From positions 1 through 64,000 of the forward strand of contig JBGSIB010000074.1 in the NCBI GenBank assembly GCA_041751955.1: a stretch of DNA of 64,000 bases, read 5' to 3'. Source of the stretch: UBA2040 sp041751955 (GTDB lineage Bacteria > Bacteroidota > Bacteroidia > Flavobacteriales_D > Crocinitomicaceae). The notes beneath the pieces were generated by a model. That model did not search any database. It had not been told where the DNA came from and saw only the letters and a list, made by a program, of their open reading frames with translations. The position numbers and the translations under genes were made by a program. Position 1 is the stretch's first letter; the number at the start of each line of letters is the position of its first letter. Positions 17,193 through 25,888 of the stretch are shown in pieces.

Positions 17193-17645
17193 TTACACCT
17201 TCTCTATTTCAATCCTGACGTTCTTGCCCGGAAAACCAACCGTCTCGATACTGGTGAATTTCATGGCTATGTTCTTGTGCTGCTCCACAGAGTATTTGCC
17301 AGAAAGGAAATAGCATTGAAAATCCAATTCATCTGGCGGTGTGGTGCAATTGACACAACTTGGGTCTTTATACGAAATCATGAAACTTTTTCCTTTATCT
17401 TGAAACTGCCATTGGAAAGCGGCCGTTTGGCTGTTTGCCGACCACAATGCACCTGGAATGGAATCGTAGATGTCTACATCACTCGTGATTTTCCAGGTTC
17501 CGCCCCAGCCGTAATATTCTTCGTCCACATACACGCCTTTGACTCTCCAAGTTTCGCCTTTCATGAGTTTGGTGGAATAGCGTTTTTCTTTGTTGCAGGA
17601 GATCACAACAAGGAAAAGAATAGAAATGTAGAGGAGATTTTTCAT
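17193..17645 (-). CDS. Small surface-cassette lipoprotein, copy B
   Basis: This 150-residue predicted lipoprotein has a signal peptide ending in VVISC (Cys17), followed by NKEKRYSTKLMKGETWRV. Shared with its paralogue at 21745-22182 are the segments LMKGETW, FQWQFQDKGKSF, PPDELDFQCYFLSGKYSVEQHKN and VGFPGKN. The strand-rich pattern suggests a lipocalin-like barrel, an inference. It is the last gene of cassette B, 108 bases after the T9SS cargo gene. A lipoprotein of this kind could anchor or chaperone the cargo; nothing in the sequence proves this. Confidence 0.82.
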   Translation of the reverse strand: MKNLLYISILFLVVISCNKEKRYSTKLMKGETWRVKGVYVDEEYYGWGGTWKITSDVDIYDSIPGALWSANSQTAAFQWQFQDKGKSFMISYKDPSCVNCTTPPDELDFQCYFLSGKYSVEQHKNIAMKFTSIETVGFPGKNVRIEIEKV

Positions 17646-17753
17646 GCTATATTATTCTTACTTTAAAATTTCCGTTTCTCTTTGTGGCTTAATGCCGAAC
17701 TAACTTCGATAATGCTCGGATTTTAGCCCAGCATTATCAAAGTTCATTCTGTC

Positions 17754-20606
17754 TTATTTTACAATTAGGTTTTTGGTGATTGTGCCTTCGGGGGAGGATA
17801 CTTTCACGACGTAAAGGCCTGACTGTAAACTTGAAACATCCAATTCGAAAGACATTCCTTCATCAAGGATTTTAATTTCAACTGCTCTTCCCGTAAGATC
17901 AAAAATTTTGATTGATACTCCATGGACTGGTCTTGACAGAACCAGAGCTGTCTTATTATCCGTGGGATTCGGATATATAGCGACCTCTAGGTTTGTAATT
18001 TTTTTATGCTCTTGCAGCTGTCCGGTTCCTTCAATTATTTCTCCTTTTGATTTTGTCGGAATGTTGGCTTGATATATCGGTGCTTGACCATTCGCTCCTT
18101 TACAGAAATCTTTCAGATTGTCGGTATCAAATTCATTCATTGGGTAATCTATAATTTTATCAATTCTTCTTACAATTTCACCTTCGATATAAGAATTAGG
18201 GGATTCAATTATTTGATTTCTAGCAACAAAATCGACATTATATCCGGTATTAGCAATTATATTTCCGGTTAAATTTATATCATTCCATGCATGACATGTA
18301 TAGGTGTTACCAATTAAGACGCATCCGTTTTTTTGAGTTCCATCAAAAGTTACATTATTGAAATTCAAATTATCAGAAAAACTCGATACACCAGAAATTA
18401 TAGAATTCTGTAAATCAGGATACAACTCATTTGATTCCCAAATTAAATTTTCGTTTGGTATTTGGTACGTATACAATTGCGATACCTTATTAGTACTGCC
18501 TTCAGAGTTCAAAGTGTGATATTCTATGTCTATCATTATTTTCAACTCTACAGTAAAATTGTATTCTAATTTTTCGTTCTTGATTGAATGCAAAAAATTT
18601 AAAGGGACAAATGGAATATTTGATGATGCAATCTCTGCTCCATAATAATAAGTTTTAGTCCGATCTGGTCTGTTTTCACTTCTCAATAATTGATTTTTTT
18701 GACCTATTGAAAAAACAGTTGGTTTAAAAACTTCAATAGGAATAAAAGGAGATGTAAAAATGAGCGTATCTCTTTGGGGATGCTTAACAGTAGCAAGTTG
18801 TGGGAACAAACCCTGCGAATAAGGCTGGTAAATAAAGTTGGCGCTAGTCCCGAAGTTTCCAGTTTGAGTGACTACTCCTAAATTTGGTTCATTTAGTTTA
18901 ATGGTGGATAAATTCGTGGTATAAAAAGGGTCGTGATAAACATTGGTCGCTCTAATTATTTCAGAATTAACGACTTGATAGTCTACCTCATTTTCATTTT
19001 TAAGTTTTGGTTTAACGACGAGTGCAACTTGTATTTCTTTCTTCTTTATATCTAAAGAATTATTGAATAAGTAGGATAGATCTGATTCCAATTGAAATTG
19101 ATACTCCTTGCTCCATGATTCATAAGAATAATAAGTTTGTACACCCATTTGTGTCGGTAAATCACTCCAAGAATAATCTGGTTGTGGCCTTTGACCGGTA
19201 TATTGGATTAATTCTTTTATTTTTTTCGATACCCTTATTTTTGGTGTCCTCAGAAGAGCAAAAGATCCGGTTGGTTCATTATAAATCGGATATTGAAGTT
19301 CATTTCCAACAACTGAGGGTGACCCAGTTCCATCAGTTCCGTATGATCCCGGTGTATAAAAATTCGGACCGTCAATAGTCGTTTCATTAGTTAAAGTGCC
19401 TTTAAAATGCATTTCCGTGAATGTGGCAACGGGTGTGATTGGTTTCGTTGGTGGTGTTTGTTGAACAAAATTCTTCGCAACATATTTGTCAAATTCTTTG
19501 CCCAATATTTTTTCTGCGGCTTTGATGATATCCTTTCTTTTGATAGCAGTATCCCCAATCAAATCATTGGCAAAATTAATCGCATCCCCAAACCATGGGA
19601 ATCCAGTAAGTGCAGTCGTAGTTGCATTTCCACCTTGAATAACCACTTGTTTGAGTAATTTCATAACTACTAAATTTCGTTTAACTTCTGCATTATATTC
19701 ATTAACAGCGTCTAATTTTAATTTATAATCATTCATTTTCGTTTCATAATCTGTTATCATACCCTCTAAAGTTCTGTAGATCAGGACCCCTCCGTTTGCC
19801 GAGTTACCAGTATAATCGAAACTAGATAAATAATCTTTCGGCGTCACCACACCATTGTCTATTAAATCGTCCTCATAAGAAATGGCCCGTCCATGCAACT
19901 CCAAATCTTCTGATTCGATAAAACCAAAATCTAACCTCAGATTCGAAGGATAATAGCAAATGCAAGGATCATAAGCCATCTGAAACTCACCTACAAACCA
20001 GTCCTTGGGTGAATTGGGGTGTTTCGCTAAACTAACTGTTTCTTTTGCTGATGTTGGTTGATCTATAGCTTTGTCATAATTCTCCGATAAGCGATAAATA
20101 CCGTTGATAAATTCAGGGTGATCAAATTTTAGTATTACTTTGACGGCATCAATACTTATTCCTGATGGCAAGTAACCATCACCATAATTGGCAAAAATCC
20201 GAAGTAACCCCGAGTATCGATTGTATAAAATGATATAGGGAACATCAGGATGCGTACCATTTGGTAAATTATCTAAATTAGGAAAAGTTCCTGTATTTAA
20301 AAGCATCAATTCCCAACCATTTTCAGGATTAGGATCTTCTCCGTAATAAATATAATTCAAATAACTCGGTGCTTGAGGATTCATAATATGCAACATATTT
20401 TGATTATATTGCATATTCGTCAACTGTGTTTCCTGAAAATTGGGTAAATTCCAATCGAAGTAATTTTCAAATTGAGAGTTACCATCCGGCAAACTGGAAT
20501 TACTTGGATTGCTTGGGTCGGTTACAACTTCCAAATCACACTGTCCATGAGCTATTCCAGCGATAAATGTGCAAAGTGATGTAAATATTATAATTATTGT
20601 TTTCAT
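17754..20606 (-). CDS. Large T9SS-secreted protein of the surface cassette, copy B
   Basis: This 950-residue exported protein has a Sec signal peptide ending near AGIAHG/QCDLEV. The body holds an N-terminal region with NGWELMLLNTG and YIILYNRYSGLLRIFANYG, a charged helical segment around 280-380 (YETKMNDYKLKLDAVNEYNAEVKRNL) and a long strand-rich region. The C-terminus carries a type A T9SS sorting domain (IYPNPTDNKTALVL to SGLYVVKVSSPEGTITKNLIVK). Near residues 770-830 GNTYTCHAWNDINLTGNI and VDFVARNQII resemble the filamentous repeats found before such tails. It is a full-length paralogue of 22179-25061. Function unknown. Confidence 0.88.
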   Translation of the reverse strand: MKTIIIIFTSLCTFIAGIAHGQCDLEVVTDPSNPSNSSLPDGNSQFENYFDWNLPNFQETQLTNMQYNQNMLHIMNPQAPSYLNYIYYGEDPNPENGWELMLLNTGTFPNLDNLPNGTHPDVPYIILYNRYSGLLRIFANYGDGYLPSGISIDAVKVILKFDHPEFINGIYRLSENYDKAIDQPTSAKETVSLAKHPNSPKDWFVGEFQMAYDPCICYYPSNLRLDFGFIESEDLELHGRAISYEDDLIDNGVVTPKDYLSSFDYTGNSANGGVLIYRTLEGMITDYETKMNDYKLKLDAVNEYNAEVKRNLVVMKLLKQVVIQGGNATTTALTGFPWFGDAINFANDLIGDTAIKRKDIIKAAEKILGKEFDKYVAKNFVQQTPPTKPITPVATFTEMHFKGTLTNETTIDGPNFYTPGSYGTDGTGSPSVVGNELQYPIYNEPTGSFALLRTPKIRVSKKIKELIQYTGQRPQPDYSWSDLPTQMGVQTYYSYESWSKEYQFQLESDLSYLFNNSLDIKKKEIQVALVVKPKLKNENEVDYQVVNSEIIRATNVYHDPFYTTNLSTIKLNEPNLGVVTQTGNFGTSANFIYQPYSQGLFPQLATVKHPQRDTLIFTSPFIPIEVFKPTVFSIGQKNQLLRSENRPDRTKTYYYGAEIASSNIPFVPLNFLHSIKNEKLEYNFTVELKIMIDIEYHTLNSEGSTNKVSQLYTYQIPNENLIWESNELYPDLQNSIISGVSSFSDNLNFNNVTFDGTQKNGCVLIGNTYTCHAWNDINLTGNIIANTGYNVDFVARNQIIESPNSYIEGEIVRRIDKIIDYPMNEFDTDNLKDFCKGANGQAPIYQANIPTKSKGEIIEGTGQLQEHKKITNLEVAIYPNPTDNKTALVLSRPVHGVSIKIFDLTGRAVEIKILDEGMSFELDVSSLQSGLYVVKVSSPEGTITKNLIVK

Positions 20607-20618
20607 TTTTTTAATAAT

Positions 20619-21419
20619 TTAAAGTTTTCTTCCGATATACTTGTGTTTATTTAATGTAGTATTATACACCCCATTCTCATATCCACCTGTCGTGTAATCT
20701 GTTTCAAAAACACCATCCAAACGCAAGTGAAAGGTTCCTTCCAGGTAGTCACATTGGGTGACGGAGGTAGACTGACTTGTCCAAAATTGCCGGAAATTTA
20801 TTTCTTCTCTGTGTATTCTATTGGTGCAATTTGATCCTTGTCCGTCATAGTTATAAATGTCAATTTTTCGGTTTTGACCAACTGATCCATAATTTCGATA
20901 ATCAATAATCATATCAAAACTATCCATAGAATTGATTGGCGCAACTCTATATGTCCCCTCTAAAAAAGTTGTATCCAAAAAGTTATACAGATTCAGCTGT
21001 GCAACTGTCAAATATTTGACAATTGAATCATAGCCATCGTCATTGGGAAAACACATTGAATTGGGATTCTTTTTTACAACAAGAGTAATTGGTAAAGTTT
21101 GTCCAAGCAAATTATCTGGAAAACTTCGACCGACAGTTTTGGTATGCAAAACCTCTGAACCAATATACCAAGTATAATCCGCATCGTCAGATAAGGCACT
21201 AAAGCGAACTGTTTTTCCCGCAAAAATTGAGTCTGTATTGGTATATTTGGTCCAAGAAACTCCAATGGGACCAACGGTTTCTTCCATCAAAAAATCGGCA
21301 CTTGTTTCTTCGATACAATCACATACATTCTGCGCCGCAACCATATCCGGCTGCACCTTCTTCTTGCACGAAAAAAACAAACCAAAAACGAGAATAAATA
21401 AAGGGAATAGTACTTTCAT
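20619..21419 (-). CDS. PKD-like lipoprotein of the surface cassette, copy B
   Basis: This 266-residue predicted lipoprotein starts at MKVLFPLFILVFGLFFSCKK (lipobox Cys18); an upstream in-frame ATG would bury the signal peptide and was not chosen. A PKD/Ig-like module is suggested by TVRFSALSDDADYTWYIGSE. The C-terminal half has LEGTYRVAPINSMDSFDM and ends KYIGRKL. It is paralogous to 25073-25864, sharing KKxVQPD after the cysteine, YxWYIGSE, CFPNDxGYDS, EGTYRV and STSVTQCDY-type motifs. It lies 12 bases before the T9SS cargo gene, so the two are co-transcribed. Function unknown. Confidence 0.85.
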   Translation of the reverse strand: MKVLFPLFILVFGLFFSCKKKVQPDMVAAQNVCDCIEETSADFLMEETVGPIGVSWTKYTNTDSIFAGKTVRFSALSDDADYTWYIGSEVLHTKTVGRSFPDNLLGQTLPITLVVKKNPNSMCFPNDDGYDSIVKYLTVAQLNLYNFLDTTFLEGTYRVAPINSMDSFDMIIDYRNYGSVGQNRKIDIYNYDGQGSNCTNRIHREEINFRQFWTSQSTSVTQCDYLEGTFHLRLDGVFETDYTTGGYENGVYNTTLNKHKYIGRKL

Positions 21420-21459
21420 GGAGATGGAAATATGTGTTAATAAAAATAAGTGCGCTTTT

Positions 21460-21724
21460 TTACTCGCCCTCAACAACTTTCAATCGCTCTTCCAGTTGCA
21501 ACAAATAAAGCGTCAGTTCTTCCACTTTTTCCAACAACAAGCGATTCATTTCACCTAAATCTACGCCATTTTCTTGATATTCCAAAGCGGAAGGGATGTT
21601 GGGGAGGTGTTGGTTGGTTTCGATGAAGCTTTTCAACTCAGCGAAAGTCATCAATTTGTAATCTTTTTCGAACACATAATCGGGAATTAGAGTGAGTGTG
21701 GTGGTATATTTTCAGGCAAAGACA
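21460..21724 (-). pseudogene. Truncated remnant of the tail-fibre-like gene
   Basis: Only the last ~88 codons of a gene like 25889-26836 remain. The reading frame matches its C-terminus (DYVFEKDYKLM, NQHLPNIPSALEYQENGVDL), but one arginine codon has become TGA at 21712-21714 and similarity ends near 21724. Bases 21524-21618 are identical to 25956-26050. It sits exactly where the intact gene sits in the other cassette, 40 bases before the PKD-like lipoprotein. So cassette B once had, or received, this fourth gene. A short frame from an internal ATG (21673-21675) could still be translated, but it lacks a signal peptide. Confidence 0.88.
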
Positions 21725-21744
21725 ATCAATATTTTGCTTATACC

Positions 21745-22182
21745 TTAATTCCGGCTTATATTAATTTCTATTTTTTTTCCGTTAAAACCAACAGTATTAT
21801 AACTTTCGAAAGTCATTGCTTTATTCTTATGCTTTTTTACATTATAGACTCCTGAAATGTCATAGTAAAAAAAGTCAAGCTCAGTAGGGGGGACAGTTAG
21901 ATCTTTTTGGTACGAGAGTTGAAAATTTTTTCCTTTGTCCTGAAATTGCCAAAGAAAAGTTCTTTCTTCACTCTGCTCGTTGCGCCAAACCAACCTAGGT
22001 ACCTCTGCTTCCAAAGCTGTATCATGCAAAATTTCCCAACTACCAATCAAATCAAGATTAACATTATCTTCCTTTATACTCAAGATTGCCCACGAATCTC
22101 CTTTTATCAATTTTTTAGAAAAATATGATTCCTTGTTGCAGGAAATCAAAGTTCCAAAAATAAAAATTAGAATAAGTTTCAT
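21745..22182 (-). CDS. Small surface-cassette lipoprotein, copy A
   Basis: This 145-residue predicted lipoprotein has a short signal peptide ending in LISC (Cys15), then NKESYFSKKLIKGDSW. It shares KGxxW, LWQFQDKGKNFQLSY, PPTELDFFYYDISGVY, KKHKNKAM and NTVGFNGKK with the copy B protein at 17193-17645. Its ATG overlaps the stop of the T9SS cargo gene (ATGA at 22179-22182), so production of cargo and lipoprotein is translationally coupled here, unlike in copy B. The predicted location is the periplasmic or outer face of the outer membrane. Function unknown. Confidence 0.82.
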   Translation of the reverse strand: MKLILIFIFGTLISCNKESYFSKKLIKGDSWAILSIKEDNVNLDLIGSWEILHDTALEAEVPRLVWRNEQSEERTFLWQFQDKGKNFQLSYQKDLTVPPTELDFFYYDISGVYNVKKHKNKAMTFESYNTVGFNGKKIEINISRN

Positions 22183-25061
22183 TTTATGATAAGTTTTTTC
22201 GTTTGAACTTCATTATTAGCAATTATTTTAACAAAATATACCCCATTGCTAAGTCCTGAAATATTTGATTCAATAAGTTCTACGTTGTCCTTCGATTCGG
22301 AAAACACCTCTCGTCCGTAGGAGTCATAAATAGAAATAATTACTTTTGCATATTCACGATCCAAACGAGTATAGAGTATATTTTTAGCGGGGTTCGGGTA
22401 AATAATAAATCTTCTATCGGTCAACTCATCCAACAATTGATCATTAATTGTGGTAGTAATAGAATCAACAATATTTAGAGATTTACCCAAGGAATTTGCA
22501 ATATAGTTCGAAGGGCTATTTGGTGTTCCGCAAAATTCCTTTACTACTTGATTTTCAGCTTCAAAGGTAGGTGAGGATAAATCATATTCAAGCGGATTAA
22601 TTTGCAAAACAATTTCCCCATTTAATACTGAATTAGGGGTGACAATTATTTCATTACCTGCAATGAAATCTACAGAATAACCATTTAAGGTTGTTATATT
22701 ATCAGTTATATAAATATTCTTGTAAGATTTGCAGGTGTAGTTATTGCCATTCAATTTACAATTCTCCACTAAAGATCCATCAAATACCTCACCATCAAAC
22801 GTTAAATCATTCATGTACTGTGTATAATCCGAGTTTGAACCAACTATATTTGGATTTATATCTGTACTTAGCTCATCAATATCATCAGGATTAATTTTAT
22901 AAGTATAAATATAATTATAAGAATGTTCACGCCCATCGTCATGGCTCCCACTATAAGTAACTTCAATGGCCAATTTCAAATAAACATTATAATCCGACGG
23001 CATTTTAAAATACTTCTTGTAATCATAACAATATGCCATATTAGAAGTATTCGTTGTAATTCCCATTTGTCCATTCCATTCTATTTGACAAACTAATTGA
23101 TTTAATGCATCAATTGGAACTGATAATGAACTATATTTGACAATATCGCCAGAAACCGGTTGCCATGGCTTTTCTTGGCCGTAAAAAAAGTTATTATGTA
23201 AAGTGGCATCCAATGAATATGGAGTGTTTTGACCGCCATAAAGTATTGTTGGATTGTTCACATAATTGTTATAATTACAACTATCGTTGTCCACATTCAT
23301 GGAAGTTACGTTAACGCTGTTTTCATTATCCGCTACAATACTGATGTTATGTACGAAAGTGTTTTGAAAATATGAGCTTGGTACATTAAAAAGAGCGTCA
23401 GAAAGGGTCTCCGGTTTTTTTAGTTCAAATAAATAGGAGGCCTCAATCTTACTATCAATAATATCTAATCCATTATTGAACGTATAAACTAAAGGCTCTT
23501 TAAGTTGTATTTGATATTTAAATTTTTCATTGGTGAAAAATCTATATAAATTTCCTTGGTTAGTATATAAACCGTCAATATGATTTTGATAACTTATTTC
23601 GTTTAATCTGGAAATTTTCAATTTTGGACTTTTCAGTAAAGCAAAAACACCGACAGGCTGATTATAGACTGGGTATTCGTGAGCATAAATTCCATTTTGG
23701 GATACTTGGTCCAAAATATTATTTTCAAATGTAGTTTGGTCAACTTGATTGACAAACGATCCAGGAGTATAAAAAAGCGGTCCATTAATTAATTGAACAT
23801 TTGTTAACTGCCCAGAAAAGGACATTTCGGAAAAAGCAGCTGTGGGCATTGTCGGTTTAGCAGGTGTGTTTTCTTTTTTAAAATTTTCATTTATATATAG
23901 CTTGAACTCTTTACTGATAATTTCTTCCGCTTTCTTAAATAATTTATCTACTTTTTTTTTGCTCCCTTCGCTTGTATCATCAAAGAAAAATTCTGATGCT
24001 AGATTTGCCAATGCAAGAACAGGAGGCGAACCTACCGCTGCCGCGAAACCAATATCTTTTATTAATATTATGGCTTTTATCACAGCTAAATTTTGATTCA
24101 CTTCAGCATTATGTTGCTGAGCCAAATCTAAATCATCCTTGTATTTTTCAAGTTTATTTTTATAATCAATCAACATTTTTTCTAGCTCTTTATAAATTAT
24201 AGAGCCATTTGTCGCATTTCCACTTGTATAATCTATATTCGATAAAAATCCATTATCTAGCAAATGGATACCAGAGGTTAACGGTTCAGTAATCTCAACA
24301 CCACGACCTGCTAATTTAAAATCTGTAGTTGAAAAATACTCGAAAACTAAATGCAACTTACTCGGAAAAAAACAAACACAGGGATCGTAAGTTAACTGAA
24401 AATCCGCACTCATCCAAAAATTTGTAGTACCAGCTGTTGGTGCAAGAGCAACTAGCTCTGTCATTGTGGTAACTTGATCCAAAGCTTTATCGTAACCTTC
24501 GCCTAATCTTAAAATACCAGATGCACTAGCTCCAACCGAATATTTAAGATATATTTTTACCCCGTTAATGGCATTATCAGGGAAAGTGTTGTAACCATAT
24601 TTTACAAAAACACGTGCAATACCTTTGTACTTATTATAGAGTACAATATAAGGTGCACTTGTTAAATCCAATGAACCATGAGGTGTAACATTATCTGGAA
24701 ATCTTCCTAAATTAACCAATAAAAGTTCCCATCCATTATTAGGGTTAAGTTCTTCAATGTCACCATTAAATTTATTCAAGTAATCATAATGAGGCAATGA
24801 ACTCGGGGCTTGGATATTACTCATTGGACCATATGGTTGTCCTATATTGAATTCCATGTCAGTTAACTGATATTGGTCGGGCTCCCACCAATTAAGTCCA
24901 TTCAAATATAATTGGTCGAAAGCATAAGGTATTCCAGAATTTGGGTCATCGGGTAAAGCCAAATTAAATGGCTCATAAGGATTCGTGCTCACTTTGTTAT
25001 CGCATTGACCAATCACTATGCTTTGGAAAAGCAAAATAAATATGGTTAAATATTTTTTCAT
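22179..25061 (-). CDS. Large T9SS-secreted protein of the surface cassette, copy A
   Basis: This 960-residue exported protein has a signal peptide ending near SIVIG/QCDNKV. As in copy B, NGWELLLVNLGRFP and YIVLYNKYKGIARVFVKYG lie near the N-terminus, and a Lys-rich helical segment follows at about 280-400 (YKNKLEKYKDDLDLAQQHNAEVNQNL). A strand-rich body leads to YTCKSYKNIYITDNITTLNG. The C-terminus is a type A T9SS sorting domain (IYPNPAKNILYT to NGVYFVKIIANNEVQTKKLIIK). The two paralogues align along their length but differ at most positions, so the duplication is old or the surface-exposed parts are diverging fast. Function unknown. Confidence 0.88.
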   Translation of the reverse strand: MKKYLTIFILLFQSIVIGQCDNKVSTNPYEPFNLALPDDPNSGIPYAFDQLYLNGLNWWEPDQYQLTDMEFNIGQPYGPMSNIQAPSSLPHYDYLNKFNGDIEELNPNNGWELLLVNLGRFPDNVTPHGSLDLTSAPYIVLYNKYKGIARVFVKYGYNTFPDNAINGVKIYLKYSVGASASGILRLGEGYDKALDQVTTMTELVALAPTAGTTNFWMSADFQLTYDPCVCFFPSKLHLVFEYFSTTDFKLAGRGVEITEPLTSGIHLLDNGFLSNIDYTSGNATNGSIIYKELEKMLIDYKNKLEKYKDDLDLAQQHNAEVNQNLAVIKAIILIKDIGFAAAVGSPPVLALANLASEFFFDDTSEGSKKKVDKLFKKAEEIISKEFKLYINENFKKENTPAKPTMPTAAFSEMSFSGQLTNVQLINGPLFYTPGSFVNQVDQTTFENNILDQVSQNGIYAHEYPVYNQPVGVFALLKSPKLKISRLNEISYQNHIDGLYTNQGNLYRFFTNEKFKYQIQLKEPLVYTFNNGLDIIDSKIEASYLFELKKPETLSDALFNVPSSYFQNTFVHNISIVADNENSVNVTSMNVDNDSCNYNNYVNNPTILYGGQNTPYSLDATLHNNFFYGQEKPWQPVSGDIVKYSSLSVPIDALNQLVCQIEWNGQMGITTNTSNMAYCYDYKKYFKMPSDYNVYLKLAIEVTYSGSHDDGREHSYNYIYTYKINPDDIDELSTDINPNIVGSNSDYTQYMNDLTFDGEVFDGSLVENCKLNGNNYTCKSYKNIYITDNITTLNGYSVDFIAGNEIIVTPNSVLNGEIVLQINPLEYDLSSPTFEAENQVVKEFCGTPNSPSNYIANSLGKSLNIVDSITTTINDQLLDELTDRRFIIYPNPAKNILYTRLDREYAKVIISIYDSYGREVFSESKDNVELIESNISGLSNGVYFVKIIANNEVQTKKLIIK

Positions 25062-25072
25062 AATTCAGTTTT

Positions 25073-25864
25073 TTAAAGTTTTCTACCTAAATATTTTCTT
25101 TCTTCATAGTCAGGGTGACCGACGTATTGAAATGTAAAATTCATTTCGGCACTTCTGTCGGGATTCAGAAGAACATTTCCCCGTATATAATCACATTGCG
25201 TCACAGAAGTGCCACCAAAAGTAAAGACTTGCCTATAATTGATTCCAGATATTTCAGCTTGATTCGAGCAAACTGAACCGAAACCATCGTAATTGTTAAA
25301 ACATAGTTTGTCTTGGTTATTAAAAAATTCCATGGTCACAGCTATGTCAAAACTATCGGATAAATGCGATGATTTAACACGATAAGTTCCTTCTAAAGGT
25401 CCATATAAAATATTGGTTGGATCAGTTTCAATTGGGTATTGACTAACATGAAAAACTTGAGTTAAAGAATCGTATCCCGTATCATTGGGAAAGCATCTTT
25501 TGTCGACATCCCGTTTTATCACGCATGAAACAGTTATGTTTTGACCAATTAAACTTTCATTAAAGTACCTAATGACCGATTGTGTAGTGATGATCTCAGA
25601 TCCGATGTACCAAATATATTCAGCATTATCTGGATGAGCTTTAAAACGAACTGACTTGCTATGCATAATTGTATCCGTCAATGTAAATCGATTGTTCGGC
25701 ATCACTTCAAAGAGTTCGGTCATTTCTTCTATTTGAATACTAGCAGTGTCAGCATATAAACACTGACAAGGATCAGTCGGTGCTGCAACATCCGGTTGAA
25801 CTATTTTTTTACACGAAAATAATATGACCGAGTACAATATTAAAATAATAGAAGGAGATTTCAT
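25073..25864 (-). CDS. PKD-like lipoprotein of the surface cassette, copy A
   Basis: This 263-residue predicted lipoprotein has a signal peptide ending in VILFSC (Cys18) and the mature start KKIVQPDVAAP. A PKD/Ig-like segment carries VRFKAHPDNAEYIWYIGSE. Then come CFPNDTGYDSL, LEGTYRVKSSHLSDSFDI and GTSVTQCDYI, ending KYLGRKL. Nearly all these landmarks recur in the copy B protein (20619-21419). Several conserved cysteines (C-x-C after the lipobox, CFPN, TQCD) could form disulfides outside the cytoplasm. It lies 24 bases after the tail-fibre-like gene and 11 before the T9SS cargo, so it is the second gene of cassette A. Confidence 0.85.
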   Translation of the reverse strand: MKSPSIILILYSVILFSCKKIVQPDVAAPTDPCQCLYADTASIQIEEMTELFEVMPNNRFTLTDTIMHSKSVRFKAHPDNAEYIWYIGSEIITTQSVIRYFNESLIGQNITVSCVIKRDVDKRCFPNDTGYDSLTQVFHVSQYPIETDPTNILYGPLEGTYRVKSSHLSDSFDIAVTMEFFNNQDKLCFNNYDGFGSVCSNQAEISGINYRQVFTFGGTSVTQCDYIRGNVLLNPDRSAEMNFTFQYVGHPDYEERKYLGRKL

Positions 25865-25888
25865 CTGTTAGATTATTAACGTAATATT

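Noticed and set aside
22691..22894. Plus-strand frame of 67 codons opposite the T9SS cargo
   Set aside because: It is the complement of the cargo coding region, with low-complexity content and no start signals.
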